Source: Poecilobothrus nobilitatus
Lineage: Eukaryota; Arthropoda; Insecta; Diptera; Dolichopodidae
Direction of reading: 5' to 3'
DNA: 64,000 nucleotides
Assembly: GCA_947095535.1 (NCBI GenBank)
Contig: OX352774.1
Coordinates: forward strand, 239,221,825 to 239,285,824
Part shown: one piece after another, positions 35,171 through 47,136 of the stretch
How positions within the stretch are numbered: position 1 is the stretch's first letter
Layout of the letters: each line of letters starts with the position of its first letter
Program-made: the position numbers and the translations under genes
Notes under the pieces: model-generated
Told to the model about the DNA's origin: nothing
Seen by the model: the letters and a program-made list of their open reading frames with translations, nothing else
Database searches by the model: none

Positions 35171-37628
35171 ATAAATATTTTAAGGATCGATTATGAAAGC
35201 TCGCGGCTAAAAATCTCATGTCTTAAAATTTCAGGTTTTAAAATCCGTGTGTCAAAATCTCGTTCCTTAAAATCTAGTATTTTAAAATTCGGTGCTCAAA
35301 ATCTAACGATTTTTATTGCTGAAATGAAAATACCCTATTTTCGTCATACATTTATAATTTTTGCGATATAATTAATTTCCAATCACAATATTTTTATATT
35401 CATCAATGACTGACAAAAATTACATTTACATAGACATATTTCAACATTAATTTAAATACTGGAACACAATGAAAAATATAAATTATAATGAAATGCAATA
35501 TTTTGAAAAACAAGATTTATAAAAACGGATCATATTAAAACACGAGAAAGGATTTAAAAGTTATAAATAACTTAATGGTATAATATCAGTAACCATAGGA
35601 GCTAATATATTGTATACGAATACGATAGAATGCAAGAAGAATATAAATAAATAAAAAGAAGAAGAAAACTATAGTATCATATTATATAAGTGAAATATAG
35701 ACAGTGACTTAAACTGTAAATGTCATACTAAAAATATTCAAAAGAAAATATTTCGAAAAATTCAGCTATGGCCTACAATATATTATGCAAATTTTCGTGT
35801 TTTAAAACATACAAAATCCTTTAGATTCAGTTAATCAAATCTTTAAATGCCGGAAATTGAACACAAATATTGAATAAAATATTTAATGCAAGAGAACAGA
35901 AGAAAATAATTTATTATTGAAGAAATTATAATATGCTGGAAATTTACCACAAAAGATAATAAAAAATGTTAAAAGTTACCAAGAGGTGTAAAGCTACAAG
36001 ATGCTTAGCTAAACGGTATTATATTTTAAGCAAATAAAAAATGTTTACAATAGGACTACATTAATTTAAATTTCATCAATATTTTACTCTATAATAAGAA
36101 CCTAAATGTAGAAATTTCCACGCAAAAGAAAAAATAAAATTTATAGTTAATTTTAAAAAAGTAGTAATTAATTTGAAAATAAAAATAAATTATTCAACCA
36201 ATAAAACAAAATGTTACTAAATTCTTACATATTAATTATTTTTTTCTGAAATAAATTTCACTGTCAATTTAATTTATTTTGTCCAGCTTAAAGAACCTTC
36301 AAAGAATAAAAATTAACAAATTAGCAGTCATAATAAATACAAAATCGTGATGCACGGTGAATAATTTTTTGATTTTAACACGAAAGTCAATTTTTTTTTT
36401 TTATTCGTCTTTATAATTTTTTTTTTTCAAATATTAAAAAAGTCTCGTCAAAACAAAAATACCAAAAAACAAACAAAAAATAATGAAAAATTTTCTACAA
36501 ACCAAAATTGACCGCACCTTTAATTAAATATAAAATTTCATTAGCATATTTAAAAATTTTACGGACGAATTTAAAGCAACAAAACAAAACAAAAAATTAC
36601 TGAACCACAAAAGCCCACAACCAAAATAATTTTCTGTCACAATAATTTCGTAAATCATATTTTGAATTCTTTTTCTTCTACAACAACCGAAGTTGACTCC
36701 ATTGACTCCTTTTAATAATATTTTATTCTAATTTTTACATTCATTTTCTAAAATCAAAAAAATAAAAAAAATAATAATAAAAATAAAAACCTAAAATGAA
36801 GCTATAAATGAGTGGACATTTGTAATGTAATAAATCAAAAATATTTCGTTTGGCCTAAATTAAAAGAAAAGAAAAATAAAAAGGAAAATTGAACAAACCC
36901 CAATTGGATTGTTCCCTCATCCTTTATTATATATACATAAATTGAAAGAAAATATAAAATTTTTTTTTTAGTTTAGTTTTAGTTTCCTCAGAAGGCACAA
37001 ATTACCCACATTAGCCTTTCTGATGGTATCTCATTGATCAAAGATATAATACCGCAAACCCAAAAAAAAAAAAAAAACTAATCATAACTAACTGTGAGTG
37101 GAACAAAAACAAAATTTTAGAATTGTTAAAAAACCGAAATCAAATTACGTTTGCTTTAGTAATATTTTGTATGAACGCACAAACAAAAAAACATGGGTCT
37201 GGTATTGATATTATAAATGAATACTGGTAGACTTGACTTTTAAAAATACCTTTTTTTGCTTTTAATAATAATGTAGCATTGTGATTGCGTTTTTTTTTTC
37301 TTCTAGAAAAATGTAAAATATCAATAAGACGAACTGTTTGTTTAGAATTAAAGATGTGGCCTAACATAGTTGAAAATATTGAATAAAATATGGCTAATAT
37401 ACATTAGTGTTTATCAAAATTTAAGTATTAACCCGCAAAATATTAACTCTATTTTATTTATTTATTCATATTAATATTATATACATAAATGTAATGCAAT
37501 ATTATTGAATCATCGGCTTCTAAGGCCATTATAGATTTTTTTTTTTTTTATACTAGCTATTATTAAATTATATACTAATATTATTTATTTTGTTTATATT
37601 ATATACTATATATTAATATTATATTTGG
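35171..37628. other. AT-rich stretch with a 15-bp minisatellite
   Basis: Apart from the minisatellite at 35206-35310, this is AT-rich sequence with no visible gene or element ends. A long A/T-rich zone at 36360-37080 is dominated by A runs. The frame at 37140-37367 is not convincing. Confidence 0.6.
35206..35310 (+). repeat. Degenerate ~15-bp minisatellite
   Basis: About seven units of a ~15-bp motif like CTTAAAATCTCGTGT follow one another (for example CTTAAAATTTCAGGT, TTTAAAATCCGTGTG, CTTAAAATCTAGTAT). Because the period is a multiple of three, it stays open and would encode a 5-residue repeat (variants of SCLKI). It begins about 35 bp beyond the 3' end of HINE B1. Confidence 0.8.
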
Positions 37629-37737
37629 TCGTAAGGGGGAATGTAAAGAAAAAAAACTTACGACCTGTACAGGGATCGAACACACACTCTTTCGGTTAAT
37701 ACGCCACAAGCCTACCCACTTGGCTATAGAAGCCCCT
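37629..37737 (-). mobile_element. Truncated SINE with a variant tRNA-like head (copy S5)
   Basis: On the minus strand: AGGGGCTTCTATAGCCAAGT (A box TAGCCAAGTGGG), then TGTTCGATCCC (B box) about 45 nt later. The body hairpin GTCGTAAG...CTTACGAC follows, shared with copy S3, and the sequence stops there without the usual tail. The head differs from that of S1-S4, so it is a subfamily or a different tRNA-derived SINE sharing the body. A real tRNA is unlikely because the arms beyond the boxes do not pair well and the body is SINE-like. Confidence 0.75.
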
Positions 37738-37840
37738 AGTAACTCTATAAAACTTTGGAAGGTGCGAAATATTTCTTCTTAGTAACTGGCGAAATTGCAT
37801 ACTTTAAGGCAAAAAAGAAAGGTTATTATTTTCTATTTAT

Positions 37841-37849
37841 TCGATCTAT
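37841..37849. repeat. 9-bp target-site duplication, left
   Basis: TCGATCTAT here is repeated exactly at 38043-38051, flanking SINE S3. Confidence 0.85.
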
Positions 37850-38042
37850 AATTTTTTTTTTTTTAATGCATTCCACATAAATGTGAACAGGAAATTACAC
37901 ACCCTTTCCTTTTCAGGCGTGACTGTAAATGTCGTAAGGGGGAATATTTTAGTCTTACGACGTGTGTGGGATTCTAACCCACACTCCCTCGCTATTTACA
38001 GCGTATTTTATACGCTCTTACCCACTAGGCCACCGAGGCCCC
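37850..38042 (-). mobile_element. Full-length tRNA-derived SINE (copy S3)
   Basis: This 193-bp minus-strand element is flanked by a perfect 9-bp duplication (TCGATCTAT). Minus-strand order is: GGGGCCTCGGTGGCCTAGTG head with A box (38021-38032), B box GGTTAGAATCC with one change from consensus (37969-37979), and a hairpin GTCGTAAG/CTTACGAC (37954-37961 with 37931-37938). The tail domain contains GTAATTTCCTGTTCACATTT and ends in poly(A) (T run 37852-37864). Transcription would start from the internal polymerase III promoter. Mobilisation needs a LINE partner, not identified here. The frame at 37883-38068 is an accident of the SINE. Confidence 0.92.
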
Positions 38043-38051
38043 TCGATCTAT
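38043..38051. repeat. 9-bp target-site duplication, right
   Basis: TCGATCTAT, an exact copy of 37841-37849. Confidence 0.85.
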
Positions 38052-38282
38052 CATTTGTAACTTTGTAAGTACACCATGCTTCTTCACTATTGTTCGCATG
38101 AAATCACCGATTACGTAATCAATTATTCAATCAAATAAGTTTTTAATTTCTGTTTTGTATAAAATTCCACTTGACGAGATAAGACTTTTTAGCATCGTAA
38201 CCTTATATCATTCGAAAACAATTCGCAAAATTTAAATTTTAAAATGAATTAAATTGTCCGAGAATTTAATGAAAATGAAATT

Positions 38283-39861
38283 AAACGAGGAAGAATACAG
38301 TTGACTTTGTCAACTCTTAGATACCCGTACGAACCGTTAGTATGTTAACAGCCTGTCACTCTGCTCACAATATTATTTTTTTAATATTTTAGTATTTTAA
38401 AATAATTTGGGTGAATTTTATAATTTCTAGAACTATGGGTTGTACATATATTCAAACTATATGTTTATATGTACATTCTTCGAAAGAAGATTCTAACCTT
38501 TCACATAACGATTATCAATCCAAAACTTTTTCAAATATTCTATAGTACCATTTAATACGAAGCGGTAAATGTATATTAAATTTACTAAGTACAAAACAGT
38601 AAATATAATTTTAAATATTATATTATATTATATTTAAATATTCCATTGACAGAATAATTTTTTATAAGTACAATAAAATACATATATGTATGTAAATACG
38701 GCGCTATATAATATACATCTATACTCTTATCATTCATGCACTAGTGACATATACGATATGTAAATAAACATGATATTATATAAGTATGTATATATATCAA
38801 TATCATATAAATAAAAATTCTTCAAGCAACCGTTATGTTGTTTATTTATTTACATTTTTTTTGTACTACGCATTATATCCTCAACAATTTCAAATTATCG
38901 AGTAAAACAAAATGGAAAAAATTCGTTAAAGAAATTTGTTAGAAAATTTGAAAAAATCAAGTAACACTTTCGTCAATTATAAAGTAACCCTATATTATTA
39001 AAAAAAGTTGTCAATAGAAATAAAAGTATAATGTTGGAGCTTTAATTTTTGTGTATTACTTCAAAAAAATTTTAACAGGTGTTCAAGTTACAGGTGTTTA
39101 AAAATAGCAAATTTTCAGTTTTTGACCCCTTACAGCTCCTAAACGGGGGGTGATACAAAAAAAATTTCTGAAATGACTCATACTAATTTTCAAAGATCTA
39201 ACTTCTGTCAAAATTTCAAGTTTCCAACTTTAACCGTTTAGAAGATGGAAGGGTTAAAGAATTTTGCAAAATTTGAGTTTCGCATAACGGCAAACTAAGA
39301 CACCGTATGCCAAAAATATATATTTATTGTATATATACTTTTAAAGCTAATGAAAGTAGTAATCGTTTGGCGTTTTCAAAATTAAGATATACCTTATACA
39401 ACTTGTGCTATAACAATTTAAATATAGAGCTTTTTTGAACCTTTGGGGAGCTGTAGCTCCGTAACGGGTGGGGCTACAAAAAAAGTTATTAAAAATAAAA
39501 TTAATATTTTTGTGAGATCTATCAGTAGTTAAAATTTCATAGCTCTATTGCAAAAAAAATGTGGGGATCTAAAAGTTAGGTGTTCGAGAGCTACCCTAAG
39601 GCTTGGTCCAAACTCAACCAAAAAAAATAGGGAACCTACAAATTACTCCCGAAATATTTTGTGTAAATTTCAAGATTCTAGCTTTCTTAGTTTTTGAGTT
39701 AGCGTGCTGACGGACGGACGGACGGACGGACATGGCTCAAAAGTCTTAGAATTTTTTTCTGATCCGATCCATACCTTTGAAGGTATATCTAGCTCGCTTA
39801 TTTCGAGGTGTTACAAACGGAGGAGTAATTTTATTATACCCGATCCTATCGTACGGGTATA
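38283..39861 (-). mobile_element. Complete family A HINE (copy A3)
   Basis: This complete minus-strand copy of about 1.58 kb is the reference for the uninterrupted structure. It has the 3' hairpin AGTTGAC/GTCAACT (perfect), CTAAGAGTTGACAAAG-type end text in reverse, and the unbroken T tract before TGTACTACGCATTATATCC (38868). The core shared with family C includes GGGGAGCTGTAGCTCCGTAA. A (GGAC)n microsatellite lies near 39711-39730, and the 5' hairpin CGATCCTATCGTACGGGTAT is at the right end. It is non-coding and close to copies A2 and A4 in sequence by eye, so probably a recent amplification. Confidence 0.92.
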
Positions 39862-39944
39862 AAAAGAATATTATCTTAAAAGACGACAGTTATTTGTAGT
39901 GCAGTGACAATCTCATGTAGTCTTCAGAAGCTTTATGCATTTTT
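39862..39944. other. 83-bp spacer between head-to-head HINEs
   Basis: This unique sequence separates the 5' ends of copies A3 and A4. It has no recognisable motif and is the loop of a palindrome with arms of about 1.58 kb. Confidence 0.85.
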
Positions 39945-41524
39945 TATACCCGTACGATAGGATCGGGTATAATAAAATTACTCCTCCGTTTGTAACGTGT
40001 GGAATGCGTTTGTACCTTCAAAGGTATGGATCGGATCAGAAAAAAATTCTAAGACTTTTGAGCCATGTCCGTCCGTCCGTCCGTCCATCCGTCCGTCCGT
40101 CCGTCAGCACGTTAACTCAAAAACTAAGAAAGCTAGAATCTTGAAATTTACACAAAATATTCTGGGAGTAATTTGTAGGTTCCCTATTTTTTTTGGTTGA
40201 GTTTGGACCAAAACTTAGGGTAGCTCTCGAACACCTAACTTTTAGATTCCCACATTTTTTTTGAAATAGAGCTATGAAATTTTAAATGCTGATAGATCTC
40301 ACAAAAATATTAATTTTATATTTAATAACTTTTTTTGTAGCCCCACCCGTTACGGAGCTACAGCTCCCCAAAGGTTCAAAAAAGCTCTATATTTAAATTG
40401 TTATAGCACAAGTTGTATAAAGTATATCTTCATTTTGAAAACGCCAAACGATTACTACTTTTAATAGCTTTAAAAGTATATATACAATAAATATATATTT
40501 GCGGCATTCGGTGTCTTAATTTACCGTTATGCAAAACTCAAATTTTGCAAAATTCTTTAACCTTTCTATCTTCTAAACGGTTAAAGTTGAAAACTTGAAA
40601 TTTTGACAGAAGTTAGATCTTTGAAAATAAGTATGAGTCATTTCAAAAAAGTTTTTTGTATCACCCCCCGTTTAAGATCTGTAAGGGGTCAAAAACTGAA
40701 AATTTCCAATTTTTAAATACCTGTAACTTGAACACCTGTTAAAATTTTTTTGAAGTAATACACAAAAATTAAAGCTTCAACATTATACTCTTATTTCTGT
40801 TAACAACTTTATTTAATAATGTATGGTTACTTTATAATTGACGAAAGTGTTACTTGATTTTTTCAAATTTTCTAACACAATTTCTTTAACGAATTTTTTC
40901 CATTTTGTTTTACTCGATAATTTGAAATTGTTGAGAATATAATGCGTAGTACAATAAAATGTAAATAAATAAACAACATAACGGTTGCTTGAAGAATTTT
41001 TATTTATATGATATTGTTATACATACATACTTATATAATATCATGTTTATTTACATATTGTATATGTCACTAGTGAATGAATGATAAGAGTATAGATGTA
41101 TATTATATAGCGCCATATATACATACATATATGTATTTTATTGTACTTATAAGAAATTATTCTGTCAATGGAATATTTAAATATAATATAATATAAAATT
41201 TAAAATTATATTTACTATTTTGTACTAAGTAAATTTAATATACATTTACCGCTTAGTATTAAATAGTACTATAGAATATTTAAAAAGTTTTGGATTGATA
41301 ATCGTTATGTGGAAGGTTAAAATCTGCTTTTGAAGAATGTATAAACATATAGTTTGAATATATGTACAACCCATAGTTCTAGAAATTATAAAATTCACCC
41401 AAATTATTTTAAAATACTAAAATATTAAAAAAATAATATTGTAAGCAGAGTGACAGGCTGTGAACATACTAACGGTTCGTACGGGTATCTAAGAGTTGAC
41501 AAAGGCAACTGTATTCTTCCTCGT
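39945..41524 (+). mobile_element. Complete family A HINE (copy A4)
   Basis: This plus-strand copy of about 1.58 kb has the 5' hairpin TATACCCGTACGATAGG...CGGGTATA, a microsatellite interrupted by one CATCC (40067-40104), the family A/C shared core, the ~560-bp 3' module from about 40960, and the end CTTCCTCGTTT. Near 39998-40015 it has GTGTGGAATGCGTTTG where other copies have CACCTCGAAATAAGCG and AGCTAGATAT, a small private replacement. The frames at 39935-40200 are translations of the repeat. It pairs head to head with A3. Confidence 0.92.
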
Positions 41525-41909
41525 TTTTTTTTTAAAAACCTCACTGCAAAAATTCCAAAAGAAGTCTTTTCCATTAATATGAAAAATTAAAATAAACAAA
41601 ATATTATTATATTATTTGCCACCACATTGAAGTGATTTTTTTCAACTTATTAAATTGTAGATATTATGATTTATTTTCATAAATTAAATTATTCAATTTC
41701 ATGCCCCAAATGCTTAAAGAAGAAAAAACATAAATTCCGATTTCGAAAGCAAAAAAAAATTTATTTTAAGCTGTTGTATTACTTCCATTTCTATAATTCA
41801 AATGTTTACTCACATAGAAATTTTTTTTTTTTTTTTGTGCAAAAATAAAGTCGAAACCTAACATTATTTCCTTATTATTTTCTAAGTTATTTTTATAAAT
41901 AAAAAAAAA
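41525..41909. other. Short AT-rich spacer between HINEs
   Basis: This AT-rich sequence contains long T and A runs. The frame at 41666-41848 is a biased translation. I saw nothing functional. Confidence 0.6.
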
Positions 41910-42661
41910 AAACGAGGAAGAGTGCAGTAGAGTAGACTGTGTCAACTCTGGGATACCGTATGAACGTAATATATCCTGTTTCTATAAAACTTGATCATAG
42001 TTTAAAAACATTCAGATGTTTTAGTACCGACGTTAACTACAGAGATATATTTAGGTAAATTGTGGAGTTGTATGACAGCTACGCGAATCTATTGCGCGTA
42101 GCTTCATTAAGCAAGAAGCCTGAACCGGCTGCTTTAGACCAATCAAATTTTACAAAAGTTTTTGGTATGTAACTCGACACTTTTTCACTAAATTTCAGAT
42201 AGCTAGCTTCAATAGACACTGAGTTATTTTCATTTAAAAGAGAAGTTGTATGGCACCTACCCGGACTTGTTGCACCAGCAGAACCAAATTTTACAGAAGT
42301 TGTTGCCATAAAACTGGATCATCATTTGCAAAATTTCAGATACCTAGCTTGAATAGATACTGAGTTATTTCCATTTAAAGAAAGAAGTTGCATGGCACCT
42401 ACTCGAACGCGGCGTCCAAAAATGCTGGATTTAAATAACAAAACTAACAATTTTGCAAAAGTGACGTAAAAAATATTTCAGGCTCCTACCTCCTTTAATT
42501 TTTGAGTTATCGTGCGGACGGACGTCCATGGCTTAATCGACTCAGAATTCGATTCTGAGCCGATCCATACCTTTGACACTATATCTAGCTCGACTCCTTT
42601 AAGGTGTCAAAAACGTAATGGTAAATTTATTATACCCTTGAACATAGTTCATACGGGTATA
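41910..42661 (-). mobile_element. Family B HINE, shortest copy (copy B2)
   Basis: This 750-bp minus-strand copy is complete at both ends: CGAGGAAGAGTGCAGTAGAG at the left, and AACATAGTTCATACGGGTAT at the right. It contains only one copy of the segment that starts (minus strand) CACGATAACTC, against two starts in B1 and three in B3. The microsatellite is nearly lost (CGGACGGACGTCC). Point changes against B1 and B3 suggest moderate age. The frame at 42079-42309 is inside the repeat. Confidence 0.9.
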
Positions 42662-45600
42662 AAAATAAGATAATAAAAAAAAAAAAATAAAAAACAAGTT
42701 TGATAAAAGTGTAAAAACCTTAAATACTTTCTTACAGAATATCTTATAGATACATTTTTGTTTATTCTCTTAAAATTTTATATTTTTTGTCCTAAAAGTT
42801 AAATTTACAAATTATTGAATATGGTAGATATAATTTTTGAAAAAATCATTCGAAAAATCTAAAAAAATTTTTTTGGACAGATATACGGAAGGAAAAACGG
42901 AAAAGTTTTGGAAAAAATTGATTTATTTCTGGTTAAAATAATTTCCATAGAAAAAAATTGTTGTTTTTATTTGTATATATTAGAATGTATCTTATAGTAG
43001 GTATTTCTATAATTTTTTTTTAGACAAAATATATCTACTGTATCCGTTTTTATCAATTCTGACTTTAAATATTCAAGTGTCTTAAAGTTTTTATTATTTG
43101 TATTTTAGATATTTTTTAATATAAATGTAAAAATTGTTAAAAGCAATTTAAGAATATATCAGAATTTCAGAGTTAAAGGAAAACAAAATAAAACCAAAAC
43201 ACAGAAAATAAGATTTGGAAAACTGATCTGTTGCTTAGCATTTGAAAATAAAATCAATTTAAATCAAGTTATGATATTGAATCAAGTACATTTTTCATTT
43301 AAAATATTTTCGTGACGTATACTTACTTACTTCTGTTTTCAAGAAATATTTCTATTTTTAGACACTAGCTACTTTCTATATTTTTAAGAAAAAATTAAAA
43401 TTGTAAAAATCACAATTAGATTTTAAATTCTAAAATTATTTCATTATTAGATTATTCCGCACTGCCTTAAAGTGGTATACTTCGTTTACTCTTTTTAAGT
43501 GAAGTATTCCTGATTATATTTAATTTCATGTTCATAAGATGTATCTAATTTTTTTTGACTATTTTTGGGAAAATACTACCAACTCTTGAAAAATTTAAAT
43601 AATGTACCGACAAAAAATAACACTAATATTGATTTTCCGATTGATTTTCAAATTTACTATTGAAACGAATTTTTAAATATAAACAATCCCTTCCAATCCC
43701 TTATATTTTGACAGTAAATTTGTTTGGCACTCATGTTTTGCTTCCAAAATTCAATACGCAATGATTTACAAAAAACATTAGAAAACCTATTGATGCATAA
43801 ACGGAAATATGTCTTTTGTTTTAATTTATTCAATTTTACAATAATTATGTTATAATAAATAAGCATTTTAGTACTCATTTCCATGCGAATAACAAAATAA
43901 TTTATTGGTTTTATAAATATTCCATAATAAATAGTATAAATTCTAAAAATGAATATATTAAAAAAATTTTCCTAACAACTATTTCGTTTATTTTATTTCG
44001 AGATTAGTAATCACAAATAGATATCCAAACAACGGAACCGAAAAACGAACGATAAATGTATGAAGTGTAAAAAGATTTTTCTAAAATTATTGATTGCACA
44101 ATTAAATATTTTCTCTCTATAGATCTGAAATATGACAATTATTAGTTTGTGTTATTACGGACCATTGGATTATCGGTACAGATTTGTTAAAGGATTAGGT
44201 ACTTGGATCTTAACTGTAGATTTTGCAGAGTAATTGACGTGATAGAAACCACAAAGCACTTTCAGTGCACCTCTCCTACTCTGTCAAGGAAAAAACGAAA
44301 ATATCTCGGTAGTTTCTTTTTTCAAGATTTATGTAAACTTTTTGACATAGATCTGAGAAGCTTTTAAAGTTTTTTTAAAAATTTTGTTGAAGTTATTTTT
44401 CAAAAATTTGTTGAAAAATACTATTCACACTTTAAGAATCTGAATAATGTAAGATTTAGATGAACTCTCTAACATAGATCTGAGAAATTTTTAAAGTTTC
44501 TTCCGTCAGGGATATATATTATCATTGTGGGAAACGATCAATTCTATCCAAATAGATTTTCTTACGTTTTAAAAGTACACTACCGACATAAAGTCTAGTG
44601 ATTTTTAACGCGCTATATCAGACTTCATCTATAATAAAAAATAAATATTATTTAAGGCGTTTTTAAACTTAGAGAGCAGGAATTTAAAGTTAGCCCTTAA
44701 ATTTTGAAAAACTAAAATAGATTTTGGCCTGGAAACAATTTATTTTGTTTTCATAGAAAAACAGAAAGATGTACAACACAATACAAAACATTAAATCAAC
44801 CATTTTTTAAAAGCGTTTTTATAGGACCTTCAATTCAAAAAATTTAAATCAACAATTTTTTAGGTATCTTTTTACAAAACTTCTCATTTATATTTTTAAT
44901 TTATCATAGCGAAATCTATTCTATTTTTTAGCCAAAATATGTTTGAACCTCTGAAAATAATTTTTCATACAAAATATATATAAAACTGTATAAAACTATA
45001 CACTGCAAATGATTCGATTTTAAAATTTTCTTTTGAAGAGGAAATTTAAAACCTCTTAAATGTTGATTTTCATTTTCATTTTAAAAATAAATTTATTTAA
45101 CTACATACAATACTTTGCTCACAAAATGCGTGTAAACAAAAATATATAAATTATATTAATCTTAATTATGTACATTCAATCAATTCATATTTAATTCAAT
45201 ATTTCAACACATTCATTGATGTAGAAAAATTGATAGAGCATAAAAAAAATTTTATTTTGAAAAATATTACCAGCATCATAAATAAATCTCGGGGAAAAAC
45301 TGAAAAAAAAAAAAACAAAAACAGAAAAACAAAAGAAAAAGAAAAACAACATAAAAATGTTATATCAAATATTTGGTTTTCTCCATGATGGAAAATGTTC
45401 ACTTTTTACTAAAAAAAAAAAACAAAAAACATTTATCTTAGGCAATACACACTTTTATATGCGCATAATTTTGAATATCCGTGGAACTTAGGAACATAAT
45501 ATTTATTTTAGTTAAGATGAAATACAATTAAATTTGTTGAGCGTATTTTACTGTGATTTATATTAGGTTTTATATATCCAAATTTTATTTTGTTTCCAAT

Positions 45601-45994
45601 TTAAAAATTCAAACAGGATGAAATTAATTTTTTTTTTTTGTTTTGGGTTTTTTTTTTTTTAAATTCAAATAATTATTGATAATAAGTTCCGCTCTTAATC
45701 AATTTCAGTTTTAGGTTATTTTAAAAAGGATGTTAATGTATCAAAAGGACAGATACATATTATATACAATGATACAACTAAAAATTCATAATATAATGAA
45801 CTAAATGAAAAACACAACAAAAAGAAGAAAGAAAAACCATTCGATATACAAATGGTTTCAAAATTAAAAATTATTTTTGATGCTCTAAAAATTACGCGGA
45901 GACGAACTGTTAATTTTCATGTTTATATTAAGTAAAAACAACAATAAGAACAACAACAATATTATTTAGCTTTCCTCTTTCCTCAGAGAAAACA
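42662..45994. other. AT-rich stretch without genes
   Basis: This is AT-rich sequence. A pair of related segments about 127 bp apart (ACATAGATCTGAGAA at 44345 and 44472) suggests an old local duplication. A small hairpin GCACTTTCAGTGC lies near 44257-44270. The minus-strand frames at 43657 and 45196 are biased. No gene is supported. Confidence 0.6.
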
Positions 45995-47136
45995 AAAACA
46001 AGGTAGAATGTAAGCCAACGGATTTTAAAAGCGCACATTTTCAAATTCAATACAAACTGTTTAGAATAATTGTGACTTGCACAAAAATTTTAAAATTTCT
46101 AAGAAAAAACGTGAAAATAGGACATTTTTGAAAATTTTCGTAAATCCAGAATCCTATATAACTAAGAAAAGCCGTTAATATGCATAAAAATATATTATTG
46201 AACCTTTAATTTTCATGCCTCGCCGAAGAAAAATATTTACAGGTGCCTAAGTTACAGGTGTCTAAAAACAGAAAATTTTCAGTTTTTGAGGCGTAATAAC
46301 TCTTAAAGAAAGGGTGCTACCAAAAAACTTTATGAGGAAACTTATACTAATTCTAAAAATTCTTTCTTGCCTCAAAAGTTCATGTCTCTATCTAAAAGCG
46401 TGCCGGAGTTATGAAAAAAGAAATTTCATGCAAAATATGGTTTTCACATAACGGTAAATTTAAATGGTAAATTACAAAATATTGCAAAATTTTGATATTG
46501 TTTTATATAAATATTAAAATTTTCCATCTTCTGGCCGTTTTATATTGCAAAACTATCACGCTGAGCCTGAGATATATACATCTGAAAATTAGGCTTTTTC
46601 GCAATTTTGAAGAGCTGCAACTTTGGAACCCTTTATAACAAAAACAAACCTTTAACACACGTAAAAATATATTACTGTAGCTTTAATTTTTATATTTTGC
46701 AGAAGTAAAATGTGTATAGGTTCCTAAGTTACAGGTGTTAAAAATAGCCAATTTTCAATTTTTAAGCCCTAAAAAATTTTGGTCCAAAAAAATTTTCTGA
46801 GCACAAAAAATTGTATAATTTTAATATAAATTTACAAAGCTAAAGAAAATACCTGTCGAATGACGTTTTCAGATTGAAAAAATCTTAAACAGAACATAAG
46901 ATATATGCTTTTAAAAATAGGGCTTTTTCAAAGTTTGAGTGGCTGTAGCTCCGTAATGGATGAGGCTACACGAAAAAGTTGTTCCACCAAATTATTTTTT
47001 TTATGAGACCTACCCATGGTTAAAATTTTTTTTCTCTATCTTTAACGGTATAGAAGTTTTGTAAACAGACGGACGGACGGACAGAGTGAAATTAATAAGC
47101 ACATTTTTTCAAAATTTTTTTGGAAATGTGCTAAAA
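45995..47136 (-). mobile_element. Family C HINE with internal duplication (copy C4)
   Basis: This is the longest family C copy at about 1.14 kb. It runs from the reversed 3' end (AAACAAGGTAGAATGTAAGC) to the reversed 5' hairpin (AAGCACATTTTTTC...GGAAATGTGCT) with a (GGAC)n stretch at 47070-47084. A segment is present twice about 477 bp apart: AAAATATATTATTG through CCTAAGTTACAGGTG occurs near 46185-46260 and again near 46664-46737. This explains the extra length over C1 (about 830 bp). Confidence 0.85.

Noticed and set aside
35081..35371. 96-codon frame with a 5-residue repeat (SCLKI-like)
   Set aside because: It starts within the 3' end of HINE B1 and consists of a 15-bp minisatellite whose period is a multiple of three. 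There is no evidence of expression.
37883..38068. 61-codon plus-strand frame with varied composition
   Set aside because: It is the antisense of SINE S3 and its promoter boxes, bounded by the SINE target duplication.
8922..41524. CRISPR-like or structured repeat array suggested by (GTCC)n and repeated long segments
   Set aside because: The repeats are long dispersed elements with internal microsatellites. There are no short regular direct repeats with unique spacers.
42079..42309. 76-codon minus-strand frame of normal-looking composition
   Set aside because: It is inside HINE B2. The same sequence in B1 and B3 does not keep the frame as a conserved protein would.
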